Of a stretch of 64,000 nucleotides of DNA, positions 37,421-43,749 are shown piece by piece (position 1 is the first letter of the stretch; each line of letters begins with the position of its first letter). The translations under genes and the position numbers were made by a program. The notes under the pieces are model-generated. The model searched no databases and had not been told where the DNA came from. It saw only the letters and a list, made by a program, of their open reading frames with translations. Source of the stretch: a virus; IMG/VR virus record IMGVR_UViG_3300036770_001413, positions 43,546 through 107,545 of that record; one strand, given 5' to 3'.

Positions 37421-37597
37421 CTATTTTTTTACTCCATTATAAATAGGAACTGAGTCCATTAATCTGACCTTGCGGGTTGTGACATATCCGCCTTTATCGT
37501 CTAATTGCATTCTGGCGGATTCTTCATTTTCCGCCAAAATTTGAACGATCATTTCGACCTTATAGCTAAAGCAAACTGTATCTTCAATTTTATCCAT
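37421..37597 (-). CDS. 58-aa unknown protein, leaderless
   Basis: It reads MDKIEDTVCFSYKVEMIVQI, with RMQLDDKGGYVTTRKVRLMD in the second half. No family recognised. TATACT with upstream TGC ends 7 nt before the ATG and no Shine-Dalgarno is present, so the mRNA should begin at the start codon. Confidence 0.65.
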   Translation of the reverse strand: MDKIEDTVCFSYKVEMIVQILAENEESARMQLDDKGGYVTTRKVRLMDSVPIYNGVKK

Positions 37598-37799
37598 AAG
37601 GTTAAGTATAGCATTTATTATTCTAGTTGACTATAAATTAGGATTTCTAAAATGTTAATATATTTTTAATTTGTATGATGCAGGGTATTTAGATGTCCGA
37701 TTTGTCCAAATAGAGCGACCATATGTGATATGTTTCACATGAAACTTGTGTGATTCACATCACCAATGTCCGATTTGCTCACATTTGTCTGGTTGAATA
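37598..37799. other. Non-coding divergence region with AT-rich stretch
   Basis: It separates the minus-strand gene at 37421 from the plus-strand early region. It holds the -10 box of the 58-aa gene (37605-37610), a long A/T stretch around 37620-37672, two ATGTCCGATTTG repeats (37693, 37766) and parS-like site 2. It looks like a control or partition/origin region rather than lost coding sequence. Confidence 0.5.
37731..37746. other. parS-like palindrome 2
   Basis: TGTTTCACATGAAACT: 14 of 16 positions match the ParB-site consensus. It is 334 bp from site 1 and in the same core form (GTTTCACATGAAAC). Confidence 0.65.
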
Positions 37800-37821
37800 T
37801 GTCAGTGGGGGGGTGTAGTAT
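37800..37821 (+). promoter_or_regulatory. TGTC-box promoter 1
   Basis: TGTCAGTGG, 7 nt, then TAGTAT. It drives 37855 onward; the leader has AACGAAAGGAG. Confidence 0.6.
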
Positions 37822-37854
37822 TTAATTATTAGATAAACGAAAGGAGTCAATAAA

Positions 37855-38046
37855 ATGACTACACTAAAATATGAATATACTGTAAAGAATTTTACCTGTG
37901 ATGAGTGTGGAGAATTCTCCGATGAATTATCCAATATCACTACTGATATATCAGATACCACTATTACCGCCCTATGCTGTGATACTGAGTATTGGGTCTA
38001 TGACCTAAATCAGCTAGGTTATCAGGTTGAGGAGGTTATCCGCTAA
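37855..38046 (+). CDS. Small zinc-knuckle protein
   Basis: 63 aa, first gene of the early region. FTCDECGEFSDEL and ALCCDTEYW supply four Cys for metal binding. Tightly coupled to the next gene (TAATG). Confidence 0.65.
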   Translation: MTTLKYEYTVKNFTCDECGEFSDELSNITTDISDTTITALCCDTEYWVYDLNQLGYQVEEVIR

Positions 38047-38156
38047 TGATAGACTCACTAACTAGAATTGACTGTAATGAGTGTAATGGTCAGGGTCTTA
38101 TATTCTGGGGCAATGACTCAGACTACGATGTTGAACCTTGCGAGTGTGTGGCGTAA
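38046..38156 (+). CDS. 36-aa DnaJ-type zinc peptide
   Basis: It has CNECNGQG (C-x2-C-x-G-x-G) and DVEPCEC (C-x-C). It is a paralogue of 39511-39672, which shares the spacing and the (F/Y)DVEPC-x-C end. Confidence 0.6.
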   Translation: MIDSLTRIDCNECNGQGLIFWGNDSDYDVEPCECVA

Positions 38157-38190
38157 ATCACACCAGACACGCCCTAGATAGGCTTGAAAA

Positions 38191-38212
38191 TGTCAGACCT
38201 ATCTGATAGCCT
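38191..38212 (+). promoter_or_regulatory. Weak TGTC-box promoter-like site
   Basis: TGTCAGACC, 7 nt, then TAGCCT. The spacing is right but the -10 is poor. Confidence 0.35.
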
Positions 38213-38239
38213 TACGGCATAACAATTAAATAAGAGAGT

Positions 38240-38307
38240 ATGAGCCTAGCAAATAAACCGAAAGGGTGAGCCTAGCAAATAAGACTCTCACTAACGAAAG
38301 GAAATAA
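38240..38307 (+). promoter_or_regulatory. Duplicated mini-ORF leader
   Basis: A TGAGCCTAGCAAATAA direct repeat (38241 and 38267) gives two overlapping mini-frames: ATG...TGA coding MSLANKPKG, and GTG...TAA coding MSLANKTLTNERK. The second ends 4 nt before the next gene. It may be a translational leader. Confidence 0.4.
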
Positions 38308-38311
38308 ATAA

Positions 38312-38476
38312 ATGAAAATCACTTACTCAATATGGCAGGGTAGCCTAATCAAGGGCTCACGATTCACCGCCTCAAATATGAAAGAAATCGCTAAGGTTAT
38401 AGATGACCTAAACTCAACAGGTGCTAAACCTAAGTTTGAGTATTTCATCTCTCAAGTAGAACAGGATAACAAGTAA
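38312..38476 (+). CDS. 54-aa unknown protein
   Basis: It begins MKITYSIWQGSLIKGSRFTA and ends FEYFISQVEQDNK. The AACGAAAGGAAA leader precedes it. Coupled to the next gene (TAATG). Confidence 0.6.
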   Translation: MKITYSIWQGSLIKGSRFTASNMKEIAKVIDDLNSTGAKPKFEYFISQVEQDNK

Positions 38477-38655
38477 TGACTTACGCTATGACTTGGGAGC
38501 GAGATTATCGCTCCTACAAATACGAAACTATTCAAGATAATTATCTTGATGATGACTTAGATGATGAACCGACAGACTTTACCGAAGTTGCCTTATCAGA
38601 GATTTCTCTTGATGAATTAGACGATGACGAATTAACAGAATTGGGTTTAATATAA
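38476..38655 (+). CDS. 59-aa acidic protein
   Basis: It reads TYAMTWERDYRSYKYETIQD and then a strongly acidic tail (DDDLDDEPTDF, DELDDDELTE). Such acidic small proteins can act as DNA mimics; no family is recognised. Confidence 0.6.
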   Translation: MTYAMTWERDYRSYKYETIQDNYLDDDLDDEPTDFTEVALSEISLDELDDDELTELGLI

Positions 38656-38802
38656 ATGGATACATATAACAGAATACTAAAGGCTCAACAGGAGCGTAGA
38701 GAATTACAGGCTCTAAAGGATAAGCAAGTAGTAGAGGCTATGTTTGCTAATCATATGCGCCCTCTAAATAATAAGCACTTACTAAAGGAAATAGAGAGAT
38801 GA
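38656..38802 (+). CDS. 48-aa helical protein
   Basis: It contains NRILKAQQERRELQALKDKQ, a charged helix, and starts directly after the previous stop. Function unknown. Confidence 0.55.
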   Translation: MDTYNRILKAQQERRELQALKDKQVVEAMFANHMRPLNNKHLLKEIER

Positions 38803-38882
38803 TAAATCTTATTCATACCGCCGCCCTATTATCTTTGTGTATAGGGCTAGGCTGGGCGTTTGTGATGTTTATCACACGCTAA
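38799..38882 (+). CDS. 27-aa single-span membrane peptide
   Basis: ATGA overlap with the previous gene. Almost the whole length (LIHTAALLSLCIGLGWAFVM) is one transmembrane helix. Confidence 0.55.
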   Translation: MINLIHTAALLSLCIGLGWAFVMFITR

Positions 38883-38907
38883 ATCGGCGTGTCAGCTTGA
38901 CAAGATC

Positions 38908-38978
38908 GGCGGGCCCCCGCACAGTTGTGCGGGCGATTTATCCCTTATGAGCATTATGTCCGATTCCCCGAAATCCTG
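38908..38978 (+). repeat. Composite element, copy h
   Basis: The GC hairpin CCCGCACA/TGTGCGGG is followed by TTATGA, 15 nt, and CCCCGAA. See the composite-element finding for the other nine copies. Confidence 0.5.
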
Positions 38979-39059
38979 CGACACGCCGAGAATTTTGTGA
39001 ATTTTCTCACACGACTGAGCGTCTCATATTTTGGAATTACTCGCTAGTAAGTAGAGAAA

Positions 39060-39081
39060 TGTCGGTGGGCTTTGGTAAAAT
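39060..39081 (+). promoter_or_regulatory. TGTC-box promoter 2
   Basis: TGTCGGTGG, 7 nt, TAAAAT. Leader AAGAAAGGAAAACTAA precedes the ATG at 39107. Confidence 0.65.
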
Positions 39082-39106
39082 ATCAGCATAAAGAAAGGAA
39101 AACTAA

Positions 39107-39319
39107 ATGAAAACTTATTCAATAGTAGATTTGCTAGTTGACCAATACTACGCCCCTACTTCTCTCCGCCGTAGATTTAATGGTGGAATTATCAATTACG
39201 CAGAAAAGCGTGAAAATGTTTATTTATCCGAAGGCTACGAGGCTTTCGCTATTCGCTACCGCCCAACAGGGTCAATTCAAGACCAATGGGCAACAGTAGC
39301 CGTAAAAGTCGCCGACTAA
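39107..39319 (+). CDS. 70-aa unknown protein
   Basis: It has SIVDLLVDQYYAPTSLRRRF and YEAFAIRYRPTGSIQDQWAT. Single-gene unit bounded by promoters 2 and 3; its stop TAA overlaps promoter 3's A-rich edge. Confidence 0.65.
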   Translation: MKTYSIVDLLVDQYYAPTSLRRRFNGGIINYAEKRENVYLSEGYEAFAIRYRPTGSIQDQWATVAVKVAD

Positions 39320-39320
39320 A

Positions 39321-39342
39321 TGTCGGTGGCTTCCACTATAAT
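39321..39342 (+). promoter_or_regulatory. TGTC-box promoter 3
   Basis: TGTCGGTGG, 7 nt, TATAAT. Leader AACGAAAGGAAAACTAAA. Confidence 0.7.
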
Positions 39343-39372
39343 CAGATTTATCAAAACGAAAGGAAAACTAAA

Positions 39373-39510
39373 ATGGATCTAAAAGAATTTAGAGATTTTA
39401 TTATTGCCCAGCGCTTGGCAGAAAATAAAGAAAAGCGCAACGCTAATCTCACCGCAATTTTGTCGGTGGCTAATGCTACAATTACCGAAACAACAGGAAA
39501 GGAAAACTAA
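39373..39510 (+). CDS. 45-aa unknown protein
   Basis: It opens MDLKEFRDFIIAQRLAENKE. Promoter 4 of the set is embedded in its 3' half and encodes residues LSVANATIT. The codons that spell the box are ordinary sense codons. Confidence 0.6.
   Translation: MDLKEFRDFIIAQRLAENKEKRNANLTAILSVANATITETTGKEN
39461..39482 (+). promoter_or_regulatory. TGTC-box promoter 4, inside a coding region
   Basis: TGTCGGTGG, 7 nt, TACAAT. It drives 39511; leader GGAAAGGAAAACTAA. Confidence 0.6.
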
Positions 39511-39672
39511 ATGAGTAAAATGAAACGACTACTAGAGGAAATTTCTAATTGCGATACTTGCTTTGGAAATGGCTATCTATACTACGGAGATGAGGAAACT
39601 TTTGATGTTGAGCCTTGTCTATGTAATCCAGAAAGTCTTGAACACCAACTATTCGGAAAAGAGGCTGACTAA
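39511..39672 (+). CDS. 53-aa DnaJ-type zinc peptide
   Basis: CDTCFGNG and DVEPCLC. Paralogue of 38046-38156 with an extra N-terminal helix (MSKMKRLLEEI) and C-terminal tail. Coupled to the next gene. Confidence 0.6.
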   Translation: MSKMKRLLEEISNCDTCFGNGYLYYGDEETFDVEPCLCNPESLEHQLFGKEAD

Positions 39673-39872
39673 TGTATAAACTATTTACTTACTATGACGG
39701 AAAATTAGAATTCACCGCTAATTTCTCAGACGCTCTTGAAGCGTTTGAGGCTTTCGCAAGATGTAAAGATGTAGGTTTTGCTATTGAAAACGCAACTTAT
39801 AATCTAGAAATGCCAACAGGCAAAATGTATACAAAAAACTTTGACAGAATAGGTTTGGTATCTCACCGATGA
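39672..39872 (+). CDS. 66-aa unknown protein
   Basis: It reads YKLFTYYDGKLEFTANFSDA and has LEAFEAFARCKDVGFAI. Mixed alpha/beta; no family recognised. TAATG coupling with the gene before and ATGA overlap with the gene after. Confidence 0.6.
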   Translation: MYKLFTYYDGKLEFTANFSDALEAFEAFARCKDVGFAIENATYNLEMPTGKMYTKNFDRIGLVSHR

Positions 39873-40060
39873 TGACTAGAAAAGACTATGTCGCTACCGC
39901 AGAAATTCTAAACTATGTTAGCGATAAAACCCACCCCGCTATTTTTTCTAAAATGGTAAATGATTTCGCAGAAATGTTTGCGAAAGATAATCCTAAATTT
40001 GATGTAAAAAGATTTCACGAAGCGAGCAATTATCGTGTTCCAAAATTTACAGCGAATTAA
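39869..40060 (+). CDS. 63-aa unknown protein
   Basis: It has TRKDYVATAEILNYVSDK and DFAEMFAKDNPKFDVKRFHE. Typical early-region small protein of actinophages; role unknown. Confidence 0.65.
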   Translation: MMTRKDYVATAEILNYVSDKTHPAIFSKMVNDFAEMFAKDNPKFDVKRFHEASNYRVPKFTAN

Positions 40061-40073
40061 AAAAGTTTTGGAT

Positions 40074-40097
40074 TTGCGCCGTAGTAATGCGGCGCAA
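40074..40097 (+). terminator. GC-rich hairpin after the 39.1-40.1 kb unit
   Basis: TTGCGCCG pairs with CGGCGCAA, 8 bp, loop of 8. No U-tract follows, so termination is uncertain. Confidence 0.4.
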
Positions 40098-40167
40098 CCA
40101 ATGCGAAATAAAAAAATTTATTCACGAAAGCGAAAGCATAAAAATAAATTTGACAATTAGTTGAAAT

Positions 40168-40228
40168 GGCCCGCAAATATGTGTGGGGGCCTGATGTGAT
40201 TTACGACACACACGGCGTGTCCCCGAAA
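40168..40228 (+). repeat. Composite element, copy i
   Basis: GCCCGCAAA, then TTTACGA, 14 nt, then CCCCGAAATTTTG. It runs directly into TGTC-box promoter 5. Confidence 0.55.
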
Positions 40229-40231
40229 TTT

Positions 40232-40253
40232 TGTCAGTGTAATCTGTTATACT
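40232..40253 (+). promoter_or_regulatory. TGTC-box promoter 5
   Basis: TGTCAGTGT, 7 nt, TATACT. Leader TAACGAAAGGAAAACTA. Confidence 0.6.
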
Positions 40254-40277
40254 AGCGGCATAACGAAAGGAAAACTA

Positions 40278-40424
40278 ATGATAAAAGTTGCTTGTTTATA
40301 TTATGAGATTTGTGGCACTGCTACCTATTTTGTTGATGAGGCGGAATATGAGGTCTATGGCGATGATTGGGCATGCGCCGAATGCTTAGATACTGTTGCC
40401 GAATTCGCTGTCGGTATGTGGTGA
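40278..40424 (+). CDS. 48-aa Cys-containing protein
   Basis: It reads MIKVACLYYEICGTATYFVD and has ACAECLDTV. Two Cys pairs suggest a metal knuckle. It precedes the gp88-like gene by 4 nt. Confidence 0.6.
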   Translation: MIKVACLYYEICGTATYFVDEAEYEVYGDDWACAECLDTVAEFAVGMW

Positions 40425-40428
40425 TAGA

Positions 40429-41157
40429 ATGTCCACTATGAAATTGAAACGCTCTAACGATAGGAAGGTTGCTAATGCCGTATCAAAAAATGGAAAGACC
40501 CCAACAATTGCCAACACTTTTGGATTGCCTGCTGGAAAAGATTACTCCTGCCCTGGTGCCACTAGTATTTGTGAAAGTGTTTGCTATGCAGGAAAACTTG
40601 AAAAAGTCTATAAGGGAGTAAAGGCTGTGCTCCTACACAATTGGGAGCTCCTACGCAATGCAGATGAGCCTACTATGGTTGACTTAATTGAGGATATGAT
40701 TGCAGACTTTAGAAAAGATTGCGATAAGCGCAATGCAGAAAAGTTATTCCGTATTCACTGGGACGGCGATTTCTTTAGCGATACCTATGCACGGGCGTGG
40801 CAATATGTAATTACGCAAAATGCCGATATTCAATTTTGGGTTTATACTCGTGTAAAGTCTGCAGCCCTTATTCTTAAAGATATTTCTAATCTATCACTTT
40901 ACTATTCTACCGATGATGAGAATAAAGAAATTGGGCACGAATTAAAGCGTGAGAATGGTATTCGATTGGCTTATCTCGGAAAGACTTTTGCAGTCACCGA
41001 AAATGTAATGAAAGAGTTAACTGGTAAGCCTGGTGCTAAATGCCCTGAAAATGCTAAGAAAATTCCACTTATCTCTACTAATGGTTCCGCCTGCGTATCG
41101 TGTGGTCTGTGTGTTTATGGTAAAGCAGACATAAGATTTTCTGCGAGTAAAAAATGA
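40429..41157 (+). CDS. Gp88-family protein
   Basis: 242 aa from the ATG at 40429 (a longer TTG start overlaps the previous gene and is unlikely). It contains CPGATSICESVCYAGK, HWDGDFFSDTYARAWQYV, FWVYTRVKSAA and a C-terminal CVSCGLCVYGKADI. These marks match the mycobacteriophage gp88 family. Its role is unknown; the two Cys clusters suggest a bound metal or Fe-S centre. Confidence 0.8.
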   Translation: MSTMKLKRSNDRKVANAVSKNGKTPTIANTFGLPAGKDYSCPGATSICESVCYAGKLEKVYKGVKAVLLHNWELLRNADEPTMVDLIEDMIADFRKDCDKRNAEKLFRIHWDGDFFSDTYARAWQYVITQNADIQFWVYTRVKSAALILKDISNLSLYYSTDDENKEIGHELKRENGIRLAYLGKTFAVTENVMKELTGKPGAKCPENAKKIPLISTNGSACVSCGLCVYGKADIRFSASKK

Positions 41158-41291
41158 TGAATGCGCCATATGCAATACACGAATTGCAGCAATTAATTTG
41201 GGAGGATTCTATGGACCACTTGGCCGAATGCACGTGTAGTCTCTGTATAACACTGGATGTAATTAATGAATATGTCGGGGGCCCCGCTTGA
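41154..41291 (+). CDS. 45-aa Cys-rich peptide
   Basis: Double ATG overlapping the previous stop. It contains LAECTCSLCITLD. Its last codons run into the GC-rich composite element a. Confidence 0.5.
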   Translation: MMNAPYAIHELQQLIWEDSMDHLAECTCSLCITLDVINEYVGGPA

Positions 41292-41297
41292 TCCCCC

Positions 41298-41362
41298 GCC
41301 CGCAAATGTGTGGGGGCCCAAGCATAGTTACGAGTCAAGTTAAAAACGCCCTGGATTTTGTG
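41298..41362 (+). repeat. Composite element, copy a
   Basis: GCCCGCAAATG, TTACGA at 41328, 15 nt, CCCTGGATTTTGTGA. Confidence 0.55.
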
Positions 41363-41401
41363 ATTTTTATCACAAAAAATAATTAGACCTAATCTGATAA
41401 A

Positions 41402-41423
41402 TGTCGGTGGACTACGCTATAAT
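41402..41423 (+). promoter_or_regulatory. TGTC-box promoter 6
   Basis: TGTCGGTGG, 7 nt, TATAAT. Leader AACGAAAGGAAATACAA. Confidence 0.7.
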
Positions 41424-41453
41424 TGCGACTTAACCAAACGAAAGGAAATACAA

Positions 41454-41714
41454 ATGGAAACTGCAATTGATACAACTAATTGGGTTAAATACCCTTTTAC
41501 TGTTGATGGAATTGACTTTGTGTCTTTAATAGACCCTAAAGGAAGTTTTTACCCACAACTAGAGGCTATGCCTACTCAACTGCTTAATGCTCTTAATGAG
41601 AGCGCAATTAGAGAGTTTATTGGCTCACCCGCCAATTTTTCTTTAGATGAATTACAAGGGGAATTAGATGAAATTAACCTTGGCTATTCGCAGGCTCTAA
41701 TTACCTTAGCCTAA
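41454..41714 (+). CDS. 86-aa unknown protein
   Basis: It has NWVKYPFTVDGIDFVSLIDP and LNALNESAIREFIGSP. Single-gene unit between two TGTC-box promoters; no family recognised. Confidence 0.65.
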   Translation: METAIDTTNWVKYPFTVDGIDFVSLIDPKGSFYPQLEAMPTQLLNALNESAIREFIGSPANFSLDELQGELDEINLGYSQALITLA

Positions 41715-41717
41715 AAA

Positions 41718-41739
41718 TGTCGGTGGGTAGGTGTATAAT
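41718..41739 (+). promoter_or_regulatory. TGTC-box promoter 7
   Basis: TGTCGGTGG, 7 nt, TATAAT. The -10 is framed by a perfect inverted repeat GTGGGTAG/CTACCCAC. Confidence 0.7.
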
Positions 41740-41769
41740 CTACCCACTAACAACAACGAAAGGAAACAA

Positions 41770-42042
41770 ATGTTATCAACCGCAACTGCCTTAATTAAGG
41801 CAACCGAGGAAGCAATTTTTGATGAGGAGTGTATGTCTTTTGCTCAACAATTCTGCCACCATAAAGATGAATTAACCCCTGAATACTTTGCTAAGTCTAT
41901 TTATCTTTATTCAACTATGATAGCAAGTCTAGCAATAGATAAGGCTATGAAAGTTTTATTAACTCAGGAGCAAGTAGAGGAATTATGCTCTGCTATTGCT
42001 GAATTAGAACAAATGGAAAATGAGGTGCTAAATGGGAAGTAA
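41770..42042 (+). CDS. 90-aa helical protein
   Basis: Starts at the ATG after AACGAAAGGAAACAA; an upstream in-frame extension would overlap the promoter. It has FAQQFCHHKDELTPEYFAKS and a long C-terminal helix. No family recognised. Confidence 0.65.
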   Translation: MLSTATALIKATEEAIFDEECMSFAQQFCHHKDELTPEYFAKSIYLYSTMIASLAIDKAMKVLLTQEQVEELCSAIAELEQMENEVLNGK

Positions 42043-42298
42043 TTTTGCTCATGACTTAGCTGATTATGACTTAGGATTAGACTTATCTACCGCTATCAAG
42101 ATACACCTAACTTCTAATCACTACCCGCCAATTCCCGTTGAAATGGTAGAGCCGTGTATAGATGCTATTGACGCATACCATAATGGCGATACGGATCAAG
42201 AAATACAAATGCCAAAAGACATAACCTATAAAGGCAGAAATACCGCCCCCGCTTGGGCTATCATAGAGCAACACCACCTAGAGGCTTGGTGCGAATAA
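42032..42298 (+). CDS. 88-aa unknown protein
   Basis: It overlaps the previous gene by 11 nt. It reads SNFAHDLADYDLGLDLSTAI and PAWAIIEQHHLEAWCE. No family recognised. Confidence 0.6.
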   Translation: MGSNFAHDLADYDLGLDLSTAIKIHLTSNHYPPIPVEMVEPCIDAIDAYHNGDTDQEIQMPKDITYKGRNTAPAWAIIEQHHLEAWCE

Positions 42299-42299
42299 A

Positions 42300-42321
42300 T
42301 GTCGGTGGGCTATGATAGGAT
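42300..42321 (+). promoter_or_regulatory. TGTC-box promoter 8
   Basis: TGTCGGTGG, 7 nt, TAGGAT, with GGCTAT/ATAGCC repeats flanking the -10. The box begins 2 nt after the previous stop codon's first A. Confidence 0.65.
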
Positions 42322-42350
42322 AGCCTTCCAAACTAACGAAAGGAAAACAA

Positions 42351-42506
42351 ATGGGAACAACCCTAGAAATCGGACAGACCTTCACGACAGAAAAATCTGG
42401 CGTAGTAGGAACAATTAAAGCAGTAGATAACCACCCTTCAGGCGTGGCTCGTATTCTGCTTGATGTAAATGGCAAAGAACGCTGGACTAGCGTATCTGCT
42501 AAGTAA
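42351..42506 (+). CDS. 51-aa small beta protein
   Basis: It reads MGTTLEIGQTFTTEKSGVVG, VAR(I)LLDVNGKERW. A compact SH3/KOW-like beta barrel is possible. One-gene unit. Confidence 0.6.
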   Translation: MGTTLEIGQTFTTEKSGVVGTIKAVDNHPSGVARILLDVNGKERWTSVSAK

Positions 42507-42526
42507 TCAAATGGCAGGGCTCACAA

Positions 42527-42548
42527 TGTCGGTGGGCTCTGCTACAAT
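42527..42548 (+). promoter_or_regulatory. TGTC-box promoter 9
   Basis: TGTCGGTGG, 7 nt, TACAAT. Leader TAACGAAAGGAAAATA. Confidence 0.65.
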
Positions 42549-42578
42549 TCTCGCTCAACAACTAACGAAAGGAAAATA

Positions 42579-43001
42579 ATGGCTAGAAACGGAAAATCTA
42601 TTCAAGTCAAGATTGCTACAACTAAAGTAATCAAGGCACTTGAAACTAAATTGGCAGACCTGAAAAAAACTCAGGCTACCCAAAAAACCAATGAGGAGAA
42701 ATACTCAAAGGCGCAAGAGAAATGGGCTAAGGAAGTTGCTAAACTTGCTCTCGCTCAAATCGCAAAGGCAGAAAACCTACGAGCAAATGTTCGCTACAAT
42801 GGCGAAATAAATGTAGATTTTGATTTACCTAAAGGCTCTATTGAATTACCAAAAGAACCTGAAAAGGATTTTGAAACCTATAACGATTGGCAGTATCGGG
42901 AAATGTTTGAGGAGATAGAGAACGCTATCCGTATTCTCAAGATGACCGATGAGGAAGTAGTAAATACTTCTACCTATAACGCTATCGCTCGTTATCTCTA
43001 A
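42579..43001 (+). CDS. 140-aa coiled-coil protein
   Basis: Residues ~15-75 are a Lys/Gln-rich helix (VIKALETKLADLKKTQATQK). The second half is acidic with NDWQYREMFEEIENAIRIL. No family recognised. A terminator hairpin follows its stop. Confidence 0.65.
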   Translation: MARNGKSIQVKIATTKVIKALETKLADLKKTQATQKTNEEKYSKAQEKWAKEVAKLALAQIAKAENLRANVRYNGEINVDFDLPKGSIELPKEPEKDFETYNDWQYREMFEEIENAIRILKMTDEEVVNTSTYNAIARYL

Positions 43002-43007
43002 TAGTAT

Positions 43008-43032
43008 GGGGGCTAGACAAAATCTAGCCCCC
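43008..43032 (+). terminator. Hairpin terminator
   Basis: GGGGGCTAGA / TCTAGCCCCC, 10-bp stem, CAAAA loop; the next promoter follows at once. Confidence 0.6.
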
Positions 43033-43037
43033 TATGC

Positions 43038-43043
43038 TAAAAT
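43038..43043 (+). promoter_or_regulatory. -10 box without a TGTC box
   Basis: TGCTAAAAT (extended -10) for the 43071 gene. No TGTC box at the expected place. Confidence 0.45.
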
Positions 43044-43070
43044 ACTTATCCCTACTAACAAAGGAAAGAA

Positions 43071-43280
43071 ATGCTAGATGTAGAAATCTACGAAATGGAT
43101 TATTCAGTATCCCCTGGCGGTGTGAATTGCTGGGAAATGACTATTGGTAATAAATGCTATTCAGACTTCAAAACTGCTGGACAGGCTTTAGACCACTTGC
43201 TAATTATGTATCCTGACTCAGGATTTAATTTAAGTGTTGTATCACTTGCTAATTATTTCAAGGAGGATACTTATGTATAA
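43071..43280 (+). CDS. 69-aa unknown protein
   Basis: It reads DVEIYEMDYSVSPGGVNCWE and has FKTAGQALDHLLIMYPDSG. Alpha/beta. Leader ACAAAGGAAAGAA. Confidence 0.6.
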   Translation: MLDVEIYEMDYSVSPGGVNCWEMTIGNKCYSDFKTAGQALDHLLIMYPDSGFNLSVVSLANYFKEDTYV

Positions 43281-43530
43281 TCGCTATCGTGTAGAAATAT
43301 ATGACGAAAACAAATTAAATGATTTAACTCTATACTTTTCTGACGGAGTAAATAGAGAACACTTATCGGAATTAGTTTTTGCTAATATCCGCAGATTTCA
43401 AGGCAAGGTTAAAGCCTATGTCTTTGATAAGAAAAAGAAAGAAAAAGTTCTTGCTATCTTTTATCCAGAAGAAATAGTTAAGAAATATAATAACAATAGA
43501 CTAACTAAAGAAGAAATTGGTTTAGTTTAA
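43273..43530 (+). CDS. 85-aa unknown protein
   Basis: Starts at the ATG after AAGGAGGATACTT, overlapping the previous gene by 8 nt. It has YNRYRVEIYDENKLNDLTLY and YVFDKKKKEKVLAIF. No family recognised. Confidence 0.65.
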   Translation: MYNRYRVEIYDENKLNDLTLYFSDGVNREHLSELVFANIRRFQGKVKAYVFDKKKKEKVLAIFYPEEIVKKYNNNRLTKEEIGLV

Positions 43531-43535
43531 AAGCT

Positions 43536-43590
43536 TGGGGCGGGTTTGTGTCGTGTAATCATCTAGATCCCCGCCCCATTTCCTTTTTTT
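43536..43590 (+). terminator. Strong terminator
   Basis: TGGGGCGGG pairs with CCCGCCCCA, followed by TTTCCTTTTTTT. Confidence 0.75.
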
Positions 43591-43591
43591 G

Positions 43592-43658
43592 GCCCGCATA
43601 TGTGAGGGGTTTTCCACAGGTTTAAGAGAGTTATCCACAATCCCCGAAATTTGTGAGA
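43592..43658 (+). repeat. Composite element, copy j
   Basis: GGCCCGCATATG, TTTAAGA, 14 nt, CCCCGAAATTTGTGA. The spacer holds the perfect DnaA box. Confidence 0.5.
43611..43640 (+). other. Pair of DnaA boxes
   Basis: TTTTCCACA (43611-43619) and the consensus TTATCCACA (43632-43640), same strand, 21 bp apart, in a 219-bp non-coding gap. Possible origin or DnaA-controlled switch. Confidence 0.5.
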
Positions 43659-43694
43659 TTGATCACAGATCAAAGATTCCCCTATCTTGTCAAA

Positions 43695-43716
43695 TGTCAG
43701 ACCCACAGTGTATAAT
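43695..43716 (+). promoter_or_regulatory. TGTC-box promoter 10
   Basis: TGTCAGACC, 7 nt, TATAAT. Leader ATGAAAGGAAAAAACT. Confidence 0.65.
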
Positions 43717-43749
43717 AACTAATTCAACTAACTATGAAAGGAAAAAACT

